Below, in pieces: positions 25,178-33,663 of a stretch of DNA of 64,000 bases (position 1 is its first letter; each line of letters begins with the position of its first letter). Made by a program: the position numbers and the translations under genes. Location of the stretch: assembly GCF_027533625.1 (NCBI RefSeq), contig NZ_JAQAGZ010000001.1:372001-436000 (forward strand), read 5' to 3'. The notes below the pieces were generated by a model. It made no database searches. It saw only the letters and a list, made by a program, of their open reading frames with translations, and was not told the origin of the DNA. This DNA comes from Paenibacillus gyeongsangnamensis. Lineage in GTDB: Bacteria; Bacillota; Bacilli; Paenibacillales; NBRC-103111.

Positions 25178-26143
25178 TTGATCGACCATGGGACAACCGT
25201 GAAAGTACCACTCAAAAACCCGACCGAAGCGCAAGCGCTGTTCGGACCGGGAGATAAATTCCTTCATCTGATCGAATCGGAATCGGCCGCCAAAATCTAC
25301 ACGCGCGAAGAGGAGATTACGATCACGGGCGACGGCGCGGAAACCGCTCGCCTGGAGCAGCTGTTCACCGTGCTTCTGGAGCTTGTACGCAACCAGTACG
25401 TTCTGTCCGAACGGGATATTCACTATGCGCTCGACTTGTCCAAGCAGATGAAGACCGACCAGCTGCTGGATCTGTTCAAGGGCGAAATCGCCGTCACCTA
25501 CAAGGGCAAGCCGATTCGTGTCAAGACGATCGGCCAGAAGCAGTACGTCAGCGAGATCAAGAAGAAAGACATTGTGTTCGGAATTGGTCCGGCCGGTACC
25601 GGTAAAACCTATATTGCGGTCGTTCTGGCCGTAGCGGCCCTTAAGGAAGGTAAGGTCAAACGGATCGTGCTGACCCGTCCGGCCGTCGAGGCGGGAGAAA
25701 GCTTAGGCTTCCTTCCCGGGGATTTGCAGGAAAAAGTTGACCCTTATTTGCGCCCGTTGTATGATGCACTTAACGATGTGCTCGGTCCCGAGCAGGTGCT
25801 CAAGTCGCTTGAGCGCGGGCTGATTGAGATTGCACCGCTGGCTTACATGCGAGGCAGAACGCTGGACGACTCGTTTATCATTTTGGACGAAGCGCAGAAC
25901 ACGACGCCGGAGCAAATGAAAATGTTCCTGACGCGTCTTGGCTTCGGCTCCAAGATGGTCATCACGGGCGATGTCACCCAGATCGACTTGCCCCGCGGCA
26001 AGACGTCCGGACTCGTCGAGGCGCAGCGCATTTTACGAAAAATCGAAGAAATCGGATTCATCCTCTTTGCGGAACAGGACGTCGTACGCCACTCTTTAGT
26101 GCAAAAAATCATCGTGGCCTATAATGATGATCAAGAAGGCTGA
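25178..26143 (+). CDS. phoH: PhoH family ATPase (YqfE type)
   Basis: Cytoplasmic P-loop ATPase of the PhoH family, probably linked to RNA metabolism; it neighbours ybeY and era as in most Firmicutes. Start is TTG at 25178, nine bases after GGAGGAGA; no ATG is in frame nearby. Walker A GIGPAGTGKT at 135-144, Walker B FIILDEAQN at about 232-240, and the sensor VITGDVTQIDLP after it. 321 residues, normal. The leader contains a long palindrome. pgpH begins 20 bases downstream. Confidence 0.95.
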   Translation: MIDHGTTVKVPLKNPTEAQALFGPGDKFLHLIESESAAKIYTREEEITITGDGAETARLEQLFTVLLELVRNQYVLSERDIHYALDLSKQMKTDQLLDLFKGEIAVTYKGKPIRVKTIGQKQYVSEIKKKDIVFGIGPAGTGKTYIAVVLAVAALKEGKVKRIVLTRPAVEAGESLGFLPGDLQEKVDPYLRPLYDALNDVLGPEQVLKSLERGLIEIAPLAYMRGRTLDDSFIILDEAQNTTPEQMKMFLTRLGFGSKMVITGDVTQIDLPRGKTSGLVEAQRILRKIEEIGFILFAEQDVVRHSLVQKIIVAYNDDQEG

Positions 26144-26163
26144 GAAAGGGCTGACCTTTCGTC

Positions 26164-28407
26164 ATGACGAACCGCCTTTCCATACAAGGCAAATATCAGT
26201 ACCGGCTTGCCGGCTGGAGATACAGCGCCATCGTGCGCTTTCTTCTGTTTTTAGTGCTGGCGGCCGTTTGCTATTTCGCATTGGTGCACCGGGTCGTTCC
26301 TCAAACCTATGACATCCAGCTCGGTTCGATTGCCGAGAAAGATATTTTGGCGCCAAGGCCGATCGAGAATGCGGTAGCCACGGAGAAAGCGAAGGAAGAA
26401 GCGGCTCAGAAGGTTCAACCGGTGTATCAGATCGTATCGCTGCGGAACGAAGCGGCGCTTGACTCGGTATTCGAGAAGCTGCTGCAGATCAATGCCGATC
26501 CGGACGTGTCCCAGGCCGATAAGGTCAATATTTACAAAAGCGTCATCCCTACGCTGATCCGGGATCATTTGGACCGCCAGTTGAAAGCCTATACGGATAA
26601 CGGCCAATACAACGCGCAGCTGTTGTCGGAGATGCGCAAGCAATTGGCGGACCAGCAGTACCGGATCCCGGAGGAAACGTTCTACAAAATTCCGAGGCTC
26701 TCCAAGGACGACCTGGCGGAAATGCAGCCGGTCGCCAAGGAAATCGTCATACGGCTCATGAATGAGCAGGTGCTGGAGGCGCAGACGGCCAGGGCCAAGG
26801 TGGCGGAGCTGGTGAACGCGTCCAACCTGACGAAGAACAACGCGCGCGAGCTGGTTCAGGAGCTGGTACGGGCGGCGCTCTCCCCGAACAAATTTTACGA
26901 TCAGAAGGGGACCGACGAGGCCAAGGGACATGCCCGGGATATCGTAAAGGCGGTATATATCAACAAGAATGAAGTGCTCGTCGCCAAAGGCGAAAAAATA
27001 ACGGAAGAATTGTATCAGCGCCTTGCTTCTTTGGATCTCCTGAGGGACGAGGCGAGCTATTGGCCGAAGGTCGGCTTGCTCTTATTCCTAGTACTGTTAA
27101 CGTTCGTTGTCTACATGTTCGTCCGGCAAAGCCCGCTGCCCATCAGCGGCAATAACGTTCAACTGCTGATGCTGATCCTGATCCTCAGCATGACGGTCGC
27201 CTTCATGAAGGTGTTCTCGATGTTTCAGAACCTCGATTACCCGTATATCGCCTATTTGGCGCCTACGGCGGTCGGGGCGATGCTGGTGACGATTCTCCTG
27301 AATGCGCAGCTGGCGTTCGTCGCAGCCGTGTTTATCGGCGTTACTGCCAGCATCATATTCAATGCGGAGCACCTCCAGGTATTTGATTTCAAATATGGTC
27401 TCTTGGCGCTGACAAGCTCGTTCGCAGCGATCTTCTCGATTCAAAGGGCCAGCCAGCGCTCCTCGATTCTCAAGGCCGGCATGATGGTTTCGCTGTGCGC
27501 GCTCGTGATGGCCGCGGCCCTGCTGCTGCTGGATGAGCACGATACCAAAAGAAGCGCGATCTTTGCGGCATCCTTCGCCCTCGGCAGCGGGCTGTTGACG
27601 GCGGTGTTCGTCATCGGGCTGCTGCCGTTCTTCGAGATGGCCTTCGGTATCCTGTCGCCGCTGAAGCTCGTGGAGCTGTCGAACCCGAATCATCCGCTGC
27701 TTCGCAAGCTGCTGACGGAAACGCCGGGGACTTATCACCACAGCATCATGGTCGGGAATTTGTCCGAAGCGGCTGCGGAAGCGATCGGCGCCGACGGGCT
27801 GCTGTGCCGGGTTGGCGCGTATTACCACGATATCGGGAAGACGAAGCGGCCGAGCTACTTCATTGAGAATCAGAGCGGGATGGAAAACCCGCACGACCGG
27901 ATCGATCCGGCCCTCAGCAAATCGATCATCGTGGCGCATGCCAGGGACGGCGTGGAGATGCTGAAGGATGCGGGCATCCCGAAGCCGCTGCGCGATATCG
28001 CCGAGCAGCATCACGGGACGACGTTGCTGCAATATTTTTATCATAAAGCGGCGAAGCAGGCGGAAGAGAAAGGTGAGCCCGGTCCCGAGGAAACGGATTA
28101 CCGGTATCCCGGGCCGAAGGCCCAGACCAAGGAAGCGGCCATCGTCGGCATCGCCGACTGCGTGGAAGCCGCAGTACGCTCCTTGCGCAACCCGACGGTG
28201 GAGCAAATCGATTCCATGGTCCGCAAAATCATCAAGGGCCGGGTGGACGACGGACAATTTAACGAATGCGATCTGACCATCAAGGAACTGGATCAAATCG
28301 CCAAAACTTTAAACGAAACGCTGCTCGGCATTTTCCACTCCAGGATCGAATATCCTACGGATATGCCGAATCACAAGCAGGACCAAACGAAAGAGGGGAG
28401 CCCATGA
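26164..28407 (+). CDS. pgpH: Cyclic-di-AMP phosphodiesterase PgpH (7TMR-HDED / HD domain)
   Basis: Membrane phosphodiesterase that degrades c-di-AMP. Order in 747 residues: N-terminal membrane segment (about 20-40), a large extracellular 7TMR-HDED domain (about 45-285), seven membrane helices (about 300-500), then a cytoplasmic HD domain with HHSIMVGNLSEAAAEA, the catalytic YYHDIGKTKRPSYFIENQ (HD at about 557) and EQHHGTTLLQYFYHKA. The stop overlaps the ybeY start by four bases (ATGA), so ybeY is coupled to it. Confidence 0.95.
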   Translation: MTNRLSIQGKYQYRLAGWRYSAIVRFLLFLVLAAVCYFALVHRVVPQTYDIQLGSIAEKDILAPRPIENAVATEKAKEEAAQKVQPVYQIVSLRNEAALDSVFEKLLQINADPDVSQADKVNIYKSVIPTLIRDHLDRQLKAYTDNGQYNAQLLSEMRKQLADQQYRIPEETFYKIPRLSKDDLAEMQPVAKEIVIRLMNEQVLEAQTARAKVAELVNASNLTKNNARELVQELVRAALSPNKFYDQKGTDEAKGHARDIVKAVYINKNEVLVAKGEKITEELYQRLASLDLLRDEASYWPKVGLLLFLVLLTFVVYMFVRQSPLPISGNNVQLLMLILILSMTVAFMKVFSMFQNLDYPYIAYLAPTAVGAMLVTILLNAQLAFVAAVFIGVTASIIFNAEHLQVFDFKYGLLALTSSFAAIFSIQRASQRSSILKAGMMVSLCALVMAAALLLLDEHDTKRSAIFAASFALGSGLLTAVFVIGLLPFFEMAFGILSPLKLVELSNPNHPLLRKLLTETPGTYHHSIMVGNLSEAAAEAIGADGLLCRVGAYYHDIGKTKRPSYFIENQSGMENPHDRIDPALSKSIIVAHARDGVEMLKDAGIPKPLRDIAEQHHGTTLLQYFYHKAAKQAEEKGEPGPEETDYRYPGPKAQTKEAAIVGIADCVEAAVRSLRNPTVEQIDSMVRKIIKGRVDDGQFNECDLTIKELDQIAKTLNETLLGIFHSRIEYPTDMPNHKQDQTKEGSP

Positions 28408-28943
28408 GCTTACAATTGGCATGGATCAATGAGCAGGAAGGGTTTGACATTACGGATGAGCTGGCGGCGAAGCTCGAAGAGCTGCTCCGTCTGGCAGGCG
28501 AATCGGAGCAGGTGACGGATGGCGAAGTCGCGCTGACGTTCGTGGACGACGAGGCCATCAGGGAGATCAACAAGCAGTACCGCGGTCTCGACAAGCCGAC
28601 CGACGTGCTTTCCTTCGCCATGCAGGAGATGGGTGAGGACGAGATCGAAATCCGGTATGACGAGGATTCGATGGACGATGAAGGCGGTCTCCGGGATGCG
28701 GCGGCGCTTGAAGGCGAAGAACTGGAAACGTTCGAGGAGCCGCTCGGCGATATTATCATCTCCGTGCCGCGGGCGATCGCTCAAGCCGAGGATTACGGAC
28801 ATTCCGTGGAGCGGGAGCTCGGCTTCCTGTTCGTGCACGGCTTTCTTCACCTCATCGGCTACGATCACCAGAGCGAGGAAGAGGAGAAGGAAATGTTCGG
28901 CAAGCAGGAAGCGATCCTGCAGAAAGCGGGACTGACCCGGTGA
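28404..28943 (+). CDS. ybeY: Endoribonuclease YbeY (rRNA maturation)
   Basis: Single-strand endoribonuclease for 16S rRNA 3'-end maturation and ribosome quality control. Zinc motif HGFLHLIGYDH at about 150-160; the core LTFVDDEAIREINKQYRGLDKPTDVLSF is standard. The acidic loop after it (about 80-115, rich in Asp/Glu) is longer than in most relatives, making 179 residues. Overlaps pgpH at the start and dgkA at the end by four bases each, so three genes are tightly coupled. Confidence 0.95.
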   Translation: MSLQLAWINEQEGFDITDELAAKLEELLRLAGESEQVTDGEVALTFVDDEAIREINKQYRGLDKPTDVLSFAMQEMGEDEIEIRYDEDSMDDEGGLRDAAALEGEELETFEEPLGDIIISVPRAIAQAEDYGHSVERELGFLFVHGFLHLIGYDHQSEEEEKEMFGKQEAILQKAGLTR

Positions 28944-29644
28944 GGCAGCCGGTGAAGTGGCAGCGCAGCTTCCGCTACGCTTACGAAGGCGTGAAATACG
29001 CACTAGCCACGCAGCGCAATATGAAGTTTCATTTCTTTGCCGCGCTGATCGTGCTCGCGCTCGCTCTTTATTGCCGCTTGACCAAGTACGACGTGCTGTT
29101 TATTCTGCTGGCCGTAACCCTCATGATTGTTACCGAACTGATCAACACCGCCGTGGAAAAAGCCGTCGACCTGGCCATGCCGAACCTGCATCCGCTCGCC
29201 AAGATCGCCAAAGATGTAGCTGCAGCGTCCGTTCTGGTATCTGCGGCTTTTGCCGCTGTTTCGGGAATGATCGTGTTCTACGAGCCGCTGGACCGGCTGT
29301 TCTTCCGCGTCAAGAGCGCCGAAGCTGCGGATTTGACCGCCGGAATGGTTTGGATTCTGCTGTCGCTGATTATCCTTATCGTTATTGTGGTGGAAACCCG
29401 CTTCTCGGAGAAGGGCCGGTGGGTTAGGCCGAGCCTGCTGACGGCCGTGGCGTTTGCCATCGCGACGCTGATTTTGTTCCGGACCCAATCTTCCCTTGTG
29501 ACGCTGCTGGCGTATTTCCTGGCCGTCATGTTGACGTTCGTCCTTTACGACAAGCGCCGCAGAGGCTTTCCGTCGCTGCTGCTCGGAGCGGCGCTCGGCA
29601 TTTTTTTGACCGTACTCGCGGCTTGCTTGTATGAAACGATATAA
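28940..29644 (+). CDS. dgkA: DgkA-type undecaprenol/diacylglycerol kinase with an extra C-terminal membrane domain
   Basis: GTG start in the overlap with ybeY. Residues 1-120 are a complete DgkA kinase: three membrane helices, the signature ELINTAVEKAVDLAMP (about 67-82) and KDVAAASVL. Gram-positive DgkA phosphorylates undecaprenol. The protein then continues for about 110 residues with four more hydrophobic segments (about 135-155, 168-185, 185-205, 215-232), which the 123-residue B. subtilis protein lacks; I do not recognise this part as a PAP2 domain because no KxxxxxxRP or SGH motif is present. In B. subtilis cdd lies between dgkA and era; here era follows directly. Confidence 0.9.
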   Translation: MRQPVKWQRSFRYAYEGVKYALATQRNMKFHFFAALIVLALALYCRLTKYDVLFILLAVTLMIVTELINTAVEKAVDLAMPNLHPLAKIAKDVAAASVLVSAAFAAVSGMIVFYEPLDRLFFRVKSAEAADLTAGMVWILLSLIILIVIVVETRFSEKGRWVRPSLLTAVAFAIATLILFRTQSSLVTLLAYFLAVMLTFVLYDKRRRGFPSLLLGAALGIFLTVLAACLYETI

Positions 29645-29692
29645 TTGAAGAAGCAACCCATCCCAAGATTTGGACGGAGGAACCGAAAAGTA

Positions 29693-30613
29693 ATGTCAGC
29701 CAAGAACAACGACAAGGAAGGCAAAGCCTTCAAATCCGGCTTTGTAGCCATCATCGGCCGCCCGAACGTAGGCAAGTCCACCTTGATGAACCAAGTGATC
29801 GGGCAAAAAATCGCCATCATGTCGGACAAGCCGCAAACGACGCGTAACAAAATACACGGCGTCTATACGACGGACGAGGCGCAAATCGTCTTCCTGGACA
29901 CTCCGGGAATACATAAATCGCAGTCGAAGCTCGGTGATTATATGATGAAGGCGGCGGAAAGCGCGCTGAGCGAAGTGGAAGCGATTCTGTTCCTCGTCGA
30001 CGTCGTGGAAGGGATGGGCGGTGGAGACCGTTACATCATAGAGCAGCTGAAAAAGGTGAAGACGCCGGTCATTCTTGTCATGAACAAAATCGACCAGGTG
30101 CATCCGGAGCAGCTGCTGCCGATTATTACGAGCTATAAAGATTTGTATCCTTTCGCGGAGATCATTCCGATCTCGGCGATGCACGGCAGCAACGTCAATA
30201 CGCTGCTGGAGCAGGTGATCAAATATTTGCCGGAAGGCCCGCAGTATTACCCTGCCGACCAGGTGACGGACCACCCGGAGCAGTTCGTCTGCGCCGAGCT
30301 CATCCGCGAGAAGATTCTTCATCTCACCCGCGAAGAGGTGCCGCATTCCATTGCCGTCGGCATCGAGGACATGAAGGTGGAGGAGAATGGGGTCGTTCAC
30401 ATCTCGGCCGTCATTTATGTTGAGCGGGATTCCCAGAAGGGCATCATCATCGGCAAGAAAGGCGCTATGCTGAAGGAAGTCGGGCAGAAGGCGCGGGCGG
30501 ATATCGAAGCGCTGCTCGGGTCCAAAACGTTTCTGGAACTGTGGGTCAAGGTAAAGAAAGACTGGCGCAATCAGGAGCGCGTGCTGCGTGATCTCGGATT
30601 CCGCCACGAATAG
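29693..30613 (+). CDS. era: GTPase Era
   Basis: Essential GTPase that binds the 3' end of 16S rRNA during 30S assembly. ATG at 29693 ([11 protein letters not shown]) follows GGAGGAACC; the frame opens earlier with a TTG at 29645, but without a better site. G motifs: GRPNVGKST (about 20-28), DTPGIH (about 68), NKID (about 130), SAMHG (about 161). The C-terminal KH domain has [16 protein letters not shown] (about 260). 306 residues, normal. Confidence 0.96.
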   Translation: MSAKNNDKEGKAFKSGFVAIIGRPNVGKSTLMNQVIGQKIAIMSDKPQTTRNKIHGVYTTDEAQIVFLDTPGIHKSQSKLGDYMMKAAESALSEVEAILFLVDVVEGMGGGDRYIIEQLKKVKTPVILVMNKIDQVHPEQLLPIITSYKDLYPFAEIIPISAMHGSNVNTLLEQVIKYLPEGPQYYPADQVTDHPEQFVCAELIREKILHLTREEVPHSIAVGIEDMKVEENGVVHISAVIYVERDSQKGIIIGKKGAMLKEVGQKARADIEALLGSKTFLELWVKVKKDWRNQERVLRDLGFRHE

Positions 30614-30755
30614 ACGAACGCCTTGTTTCAGCTCGAGGACCAGCGGTTTAATATTAAGCATACCAGTATTTGTTCAGCATACTTCGGACCCTTCAGGCCC
30701 ATCCTAATCCTAGTTTCAGGTACCGCCGTCATGTCCCAAGGAAAGGATGATACTC

Positions 30756-30902
30756 ATGAGAGACTTTTCGTGGAAGTATTTTTCAATGACTGGAGATGTG
30801 GATGCTTACCTGCTGTATAAACAATCGCTGGAGGAAGAGCAAGGAGAACCGGAAATCGAAGAGGATTCGGCTGTAAAGGCGGCGGCCGATCTGCTTCACT
30901 AA
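30756..30902 (+). CDS. yqzL: YqzL family small protein
   Basis: A 48-residue protein starting MRDFSWKYFSMTGDVDAYLLYK, followed by an acidic helix and ending AVKAAADLLH. This is the YqzL family, which sits between era and recO in many Bacillales; its function is unknown. AAGGAAAGGATG gives a ribosome binding site about 10 bases before the ATG. It is short enough to be missed by length filters. Confidence 0.85.
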   Translation: MRDFSWKYFSMTGDVDAYLLYKQSLEEEQGEPEIEEDSAVKAAADLLH

Positions 30903-30937
30903 GCAAGTTACGGGCTTGGCCCAAGGAGAGCTGCCGC

Positions 30938-31684
30938 ATGCAGTACAGAGTGCAAGCCATCGTGATCCGCAGTATGGATTACGGCGAAGGCAATAAAATT
31001 ATGACCTTGTTCTCACGGGAGCAGGGGAAAATGAGCGTGGTCGCCCGCGGCGCCAAGAAGGTGAAGAGCCGGCTTGGCTCCGCGTCTCAGCTGTTTACAT
31101 TCGGCGATTATTCATTTTTCAAATCAGGACAGCTCGGGACGTTGAATCATGCGGAAATCATCGAGCCGTTTCATAAGATTAGGGAAGACTTGCATAAGGC
31201 TGCCCATGCCTCTTATCTGGCTGAGCTTACGGACCGGATGATGGGGGATCAAGAGGGTCAGCCTTTCTTGTTCGATCAGCTGAAAGCAAGCTTGCAGGCG
31301 ATTCAGGAGGATAAGGAGCCGGAGATCGTCGATCATTTATACGTGATGAAAATGATCGCCTATGCCGGCTATACCCCGGAGCTGGACGATTGCGTCGGCT
31401 GCCGCGAGGCGCGGGAACCGGCGGCGCTCAGCGCCGTATTGGGCGGCATCCTTTGTGAGCGCTGTCTTGCCAGAGACCCGCAGGCGATACGCATTTCGCC
31501 GGGAATTCATAAGCTGCTCCGGCTGTTCGTCCAGATGGATGTCCGGCGGCTCGGGCAAATCGACGTGAAGCCCGCGACGAAGGAAGCGCTGAAGCGTCTT
31601 GTCCGGACGTACTTTGATACGCATGTCGGGTTGAAGCTGAAGTCGCGCGACTTCCTGGAGCAGATGGAAAAGTATGGAATATAA
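30938..31684 (+). CDS. recO: DNA repair protein RecO
   Basis: Helps load RecA on SSB-coated single-stranded DNA in the RecFOR pathway. N-terminal OB fold (YRVQAIVIRSMDYGEGNKIM; GAKKVKSRLGSASQLF), helical middle and four cysteines typical of the zinc site: CVGCREA near residue 152-155 and ILCERCLARD near 172-175. 248 residues, normal. AAGGAGAG precedes the ATG. Downstream, where many relatives have glyQS, there is a 575-base non-coding region. Confidence 0.96.
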   Translation: MQYRVQAIVIRSMDYGEGNKIMTLFSREQGKMSVVARGAKKVKSRLGSASQLFTFGDYSFFKSGQLGTLNHAEIIEPFHKIREDLHKAAHASYLAELTDRMMGDQEGQPFLFDQLKASLQAIQEDKEPEIVDHLYVMKMIAYAGYTPELDDCVGCREAREPAALSAVLGGILCERCLARDPQAIRISPGIHKLLRLFVQMDVRRLGQIDVKPATKEALKRLVRTYFDTHVGLKLKSRDFLEQMEKYGI

Positions 31685-31703
31685 ATGGCTGTTTAATCTT
31701 TTA

Positions 31704-31732
31704 TTGACATAAAATTGATGAGTTGATATTAT
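31704..31732 (+). promoter_or_regulatory. Strong promoter after recO
   Basis: Perfect TTGACA (31704-31709), TATTAT (31727-31732), 17-base spacer, 20 bases after the recO stop. No coding region begins within 500 bases. Confidence 0.7.
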
Positions 31733-31739
31733 AATATGA

Positions 31740-31801
31740 TACATCAGTGAGAATCCTCTCGTTACAGGTCTGAAATACAGGCTTAGACGGCGGGATTTTT
31801 T
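31740..31801 (+). ncRNA. Candidate short RNA or leader attenuator after recO
   Basis: From the predicted start near 31740 the transcript would fold AATCCTCTCG with CGGCGGGATT (nine of ten pairs) around a second stem GTCTGA/TTAGAC and then meet TTTTTT at 31796-31801. This is a promoter-hairpin-terminator unit about 62 bases long. It could be a small RNA or an attenuator for a long ppsR leader. I do not recognise an RNA family and see no T-box motif. Confidence 0.4.
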
Positions 31802-32070
31802 GCTGTAAGTTGTGAGGATGAAATGCTCTCAGTTTTACTTTTGGAACGGCCAAGTGCCTGCAAACAAAAGAATGCCCTCCGGTCCCTCTTGAAATTGGAT
31901 TGTTTGATCGAATAGTGTTATAGGGTACACTCCAATTTCAAATGTGACGCGTAAACTCTGCGGGCAATCCTTTGTTTTCCGGCTATGCCGTTATATGAAA
32001 ACATGAAACAATTCATCCCGCAGGTTCGTAGTATTAATAATGCAGGCGGCTGTTATCCGCGTCGCCTGGA
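31802..32070 (+). other. Hairpin-rich non-coding stretch
   Basis: Contains GAAATTGGA/TCCAATTTC (31891-31899 with 31931-31939), CTGCGGG/CCCGCAG (31958-31964 with 32017-32023, plus inner TTTTC/GAAAA) and CAGGCG/CGCCTG (32043-32048 with 32063-32068). No open frame of note. It may form one structured leader together with the flanking elements. Confidence 0.4.
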
Positions 32071-32240
32071 GAGAAACTATTGCCGCCTAGGCAAGGGGAA
32101 GATGCCTCGCAGGAGCGATAGCGCCCGCCTTTAAAATCAGCGAATATCCGAAACTTTTATATAATAGATTCGCGGATTTTAACAGCGGCCGAAGGGGCAT
32201 CTTTCCCGGTGAAACAATGGCAGCGACAATATTAGTTTAT
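32071..32240. repeat. Long palindrome upstream of ppsR sharing the 6411 element core
   Basis: Core 32095-32207: outer stem GGGGAAGATGCC with GGCATCTTTCCC, then AGGAGCGATAGCG and CCCGCCTTT on the left, inner stem AAAATCAGCGAAT with ATTCGCGGATTTT, and AACAGCGGCCGAAGG on the right. Weaker pairing continues outward (GAGAAACTATTG with complement of AATATTAGTTTATC). The two conserved strings match the 6411 element while both stems differ in sequence yet pair. Confidence 0.65.
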
Positions 32241-32259
32241 CATAAAGGCAGGGGTCAGC

Positions 32260-33069
32260 TTGGAAATTACGAAGCCTATCGTTTACGTCGCTTCCGACTC
32301 GGCCGGAGATACGGGAGAATCGGTAGTGAAAGCGGCCGCGGTTCAATTCGAACCGAAGGAAGTGGAGATTCGCCGGGTTCCTTTCTTGCAGGATCCTTCC
32401 GATATTGATCTGCTGATCCGCTCCGTGCTGCAGCGGGGAGGGGTTATCGCGTTTACGCTGGTCATTCCGCAGCTGCGGGACTATTTGATCGAGCAGGCGG
32501 AGCAATACCGCATCCCTTACATCGATCTGCTCGGGCCGATTATCCGGACGATGGAGCACGCATTCAATCAGGAAGCGCGTCATCAGCCCGGCATGATTCA
32601 CAAGCTGGACGAAGATTACTTCAAGAAGGTAGAAGCGGTGGAATTCGCGGTAAAATACGATGACGGACGGGATTTCAACGGCGTGCTTCAAGCGGATATC
32701 GTGCTCGTCGGCGTCTCGCGAACGTCGAAAACACCGCTCTCCATGTATTTGGCTCACAAGAAGTTCAAAGTGGCGAACGTGCCGCTGGTGCCGGAAATCC
32801 AACCTCCGGAGCAGCTGTTTACAGTGTCCAAAAACAAGATCATCGGCCTTCGGATCGATCCGCTCAAGCTCAATATGATCCGCACCGAGCGGCTCAAGAC
32901 GCTGGGCCTCCCCGGAAATGCGTCCTACGCCAATGTAGAGCGTATTCATGCCGAGCTTGAGTATGCGGATAAAATCATGAAGCGTATCGGTTGCGCCGTG
33001 ATCGACGTATCGAATAAGGCGGTGGAGGAAACCGCGAGCGTCATTCTCGACATGTATCGCACGAGGTAG
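32260..33069 (+). CDS. PpsR-type pyruvate,phosphate dikinase / PEP synthase regulatory protein
   Basis: Bifunctional serine/threonine kinase and pyrophosphorylase family (DUF299, YqfL in B. subtilis) that switches PPDK or PEP synthase off and on. TTG start at 32260, six bases after AGGGG; protein begins EITKPIVYVASDSAGDTGE. The P-loop-like GVSRTSKTPLSMYLA is at about 152-166. 269 residues, normal. In many relatives the gene follows glyQS and a CcpN-like regulator; here both are absent and a structured spacer takes their place. Confidence 0.92.
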   Translation: MEITKPIVYVASDSAGDTGESVVKAAAVQFEPKEVEIRRVPFLQDPSDIDLLIRSVLQRGGVIAFTLVIPQLRDYLIEQAEQYRIPYIDLLGPIIRTMEHAFNQEARHQPGMIHKLDEDYFKKVEAVEFAVKYDDGRDFNGVLQADIVLVGVSRTSKTPLSMYLAHKKFKVANVPLVPEIQPPEQLFTVSKNKIIGLRIDPLKLNMIRTERLKTLGLPGNASYANVERIHAELEYADKIMKRIGCAVIDVSNKAVEETASVILDMYRTR

Positions 33070-33161
33070 TGCTTTTCCTTTGCCGATAAGCAGGATTTTT
33101 TACACTTTCATCGTATATAATATTACGGAAGTACAACTGACAGGAACCGGTGGAATGATGA

Positions 33162-33623
33162 ATGGCCTATAAAATTGTCGTGGATGCCGATGCTTGTCCC
33201 GTGAAAACGGAGATTGCGCAAGCCGGTGCGCGCTTCGGGGTCGAGGTGCTGATGGTTGCCTCGTTCGATCACCGGCTTCAGCAGGCCGACGGCATCCGTG
33301 TCGTACAAGTCGACCGTTCGGACCAGTCCGTCGACCTGTACATTGCAAATCATATCCGTGCGGGAGACGTGCTCGTCACGCAGGACTTCGGCTTGGCGGC
33401 GCTGGCGCTGGGCAAGAAAGCTTTGGCGATCTCCAATCGGGGCCAGCTCTATACCGACCGTTCGATCGATTTCTTGCTGGAGCGAAGGCACGAGCAGTCG
33501 AGGCTCCGGCGAGGCGGCAAGCACAGCAAGGGTCCGAGGGCGATGACGGACGAGGATCGCAAGTTTTTTCTACATTCTTTGACAAAAGTTTTGCAAAGCT
33601 TGCAGGAGAATACGGTGGAATAG
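33162..33623 (+). CDS. yqxD: YaiI/YqxD family protein (DUF188, PIN-like)
   Basis: 153-residue protein of the UPF0178 family with a PIN-like fold: VVDADACPVK (residues 6-15) and VTQDFGLAALAL (about 70-81) carry the conserved acidic residues. A nuclease role is suspected from the fold but not established. It precedes dnaG by 40 bases, the same arrangement as in B. subtilis. The C-terminus has a basic HEQSRLRRGGKHSKGPR segment. Confidence 0.9.
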   Translation: MAYKIVVDADACPVKTEIAQAGARFGVEVLMVASFDHRLQQADGIRVVQVDRSDQSVDLYIANHIRAGDVLVTQDFGLAALALGKKALAISNRGQLYTDRSIDFLLERRHEQSRLRRGGKHSKGPRAMTDEDRKFFLHSLTKVLQSLQENTVE

Positions 33624-33663
33624 CGAATACGTATACGTGTTAATTTGAATGAAGGTGGACAGG

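Noticed and set aside
31685..32259. T-box leader left over from glyQS
   Set aside because: I looked for the T-box antiterminator string (TGGNACCGCG) and a glycine specifier loop and did not find them.
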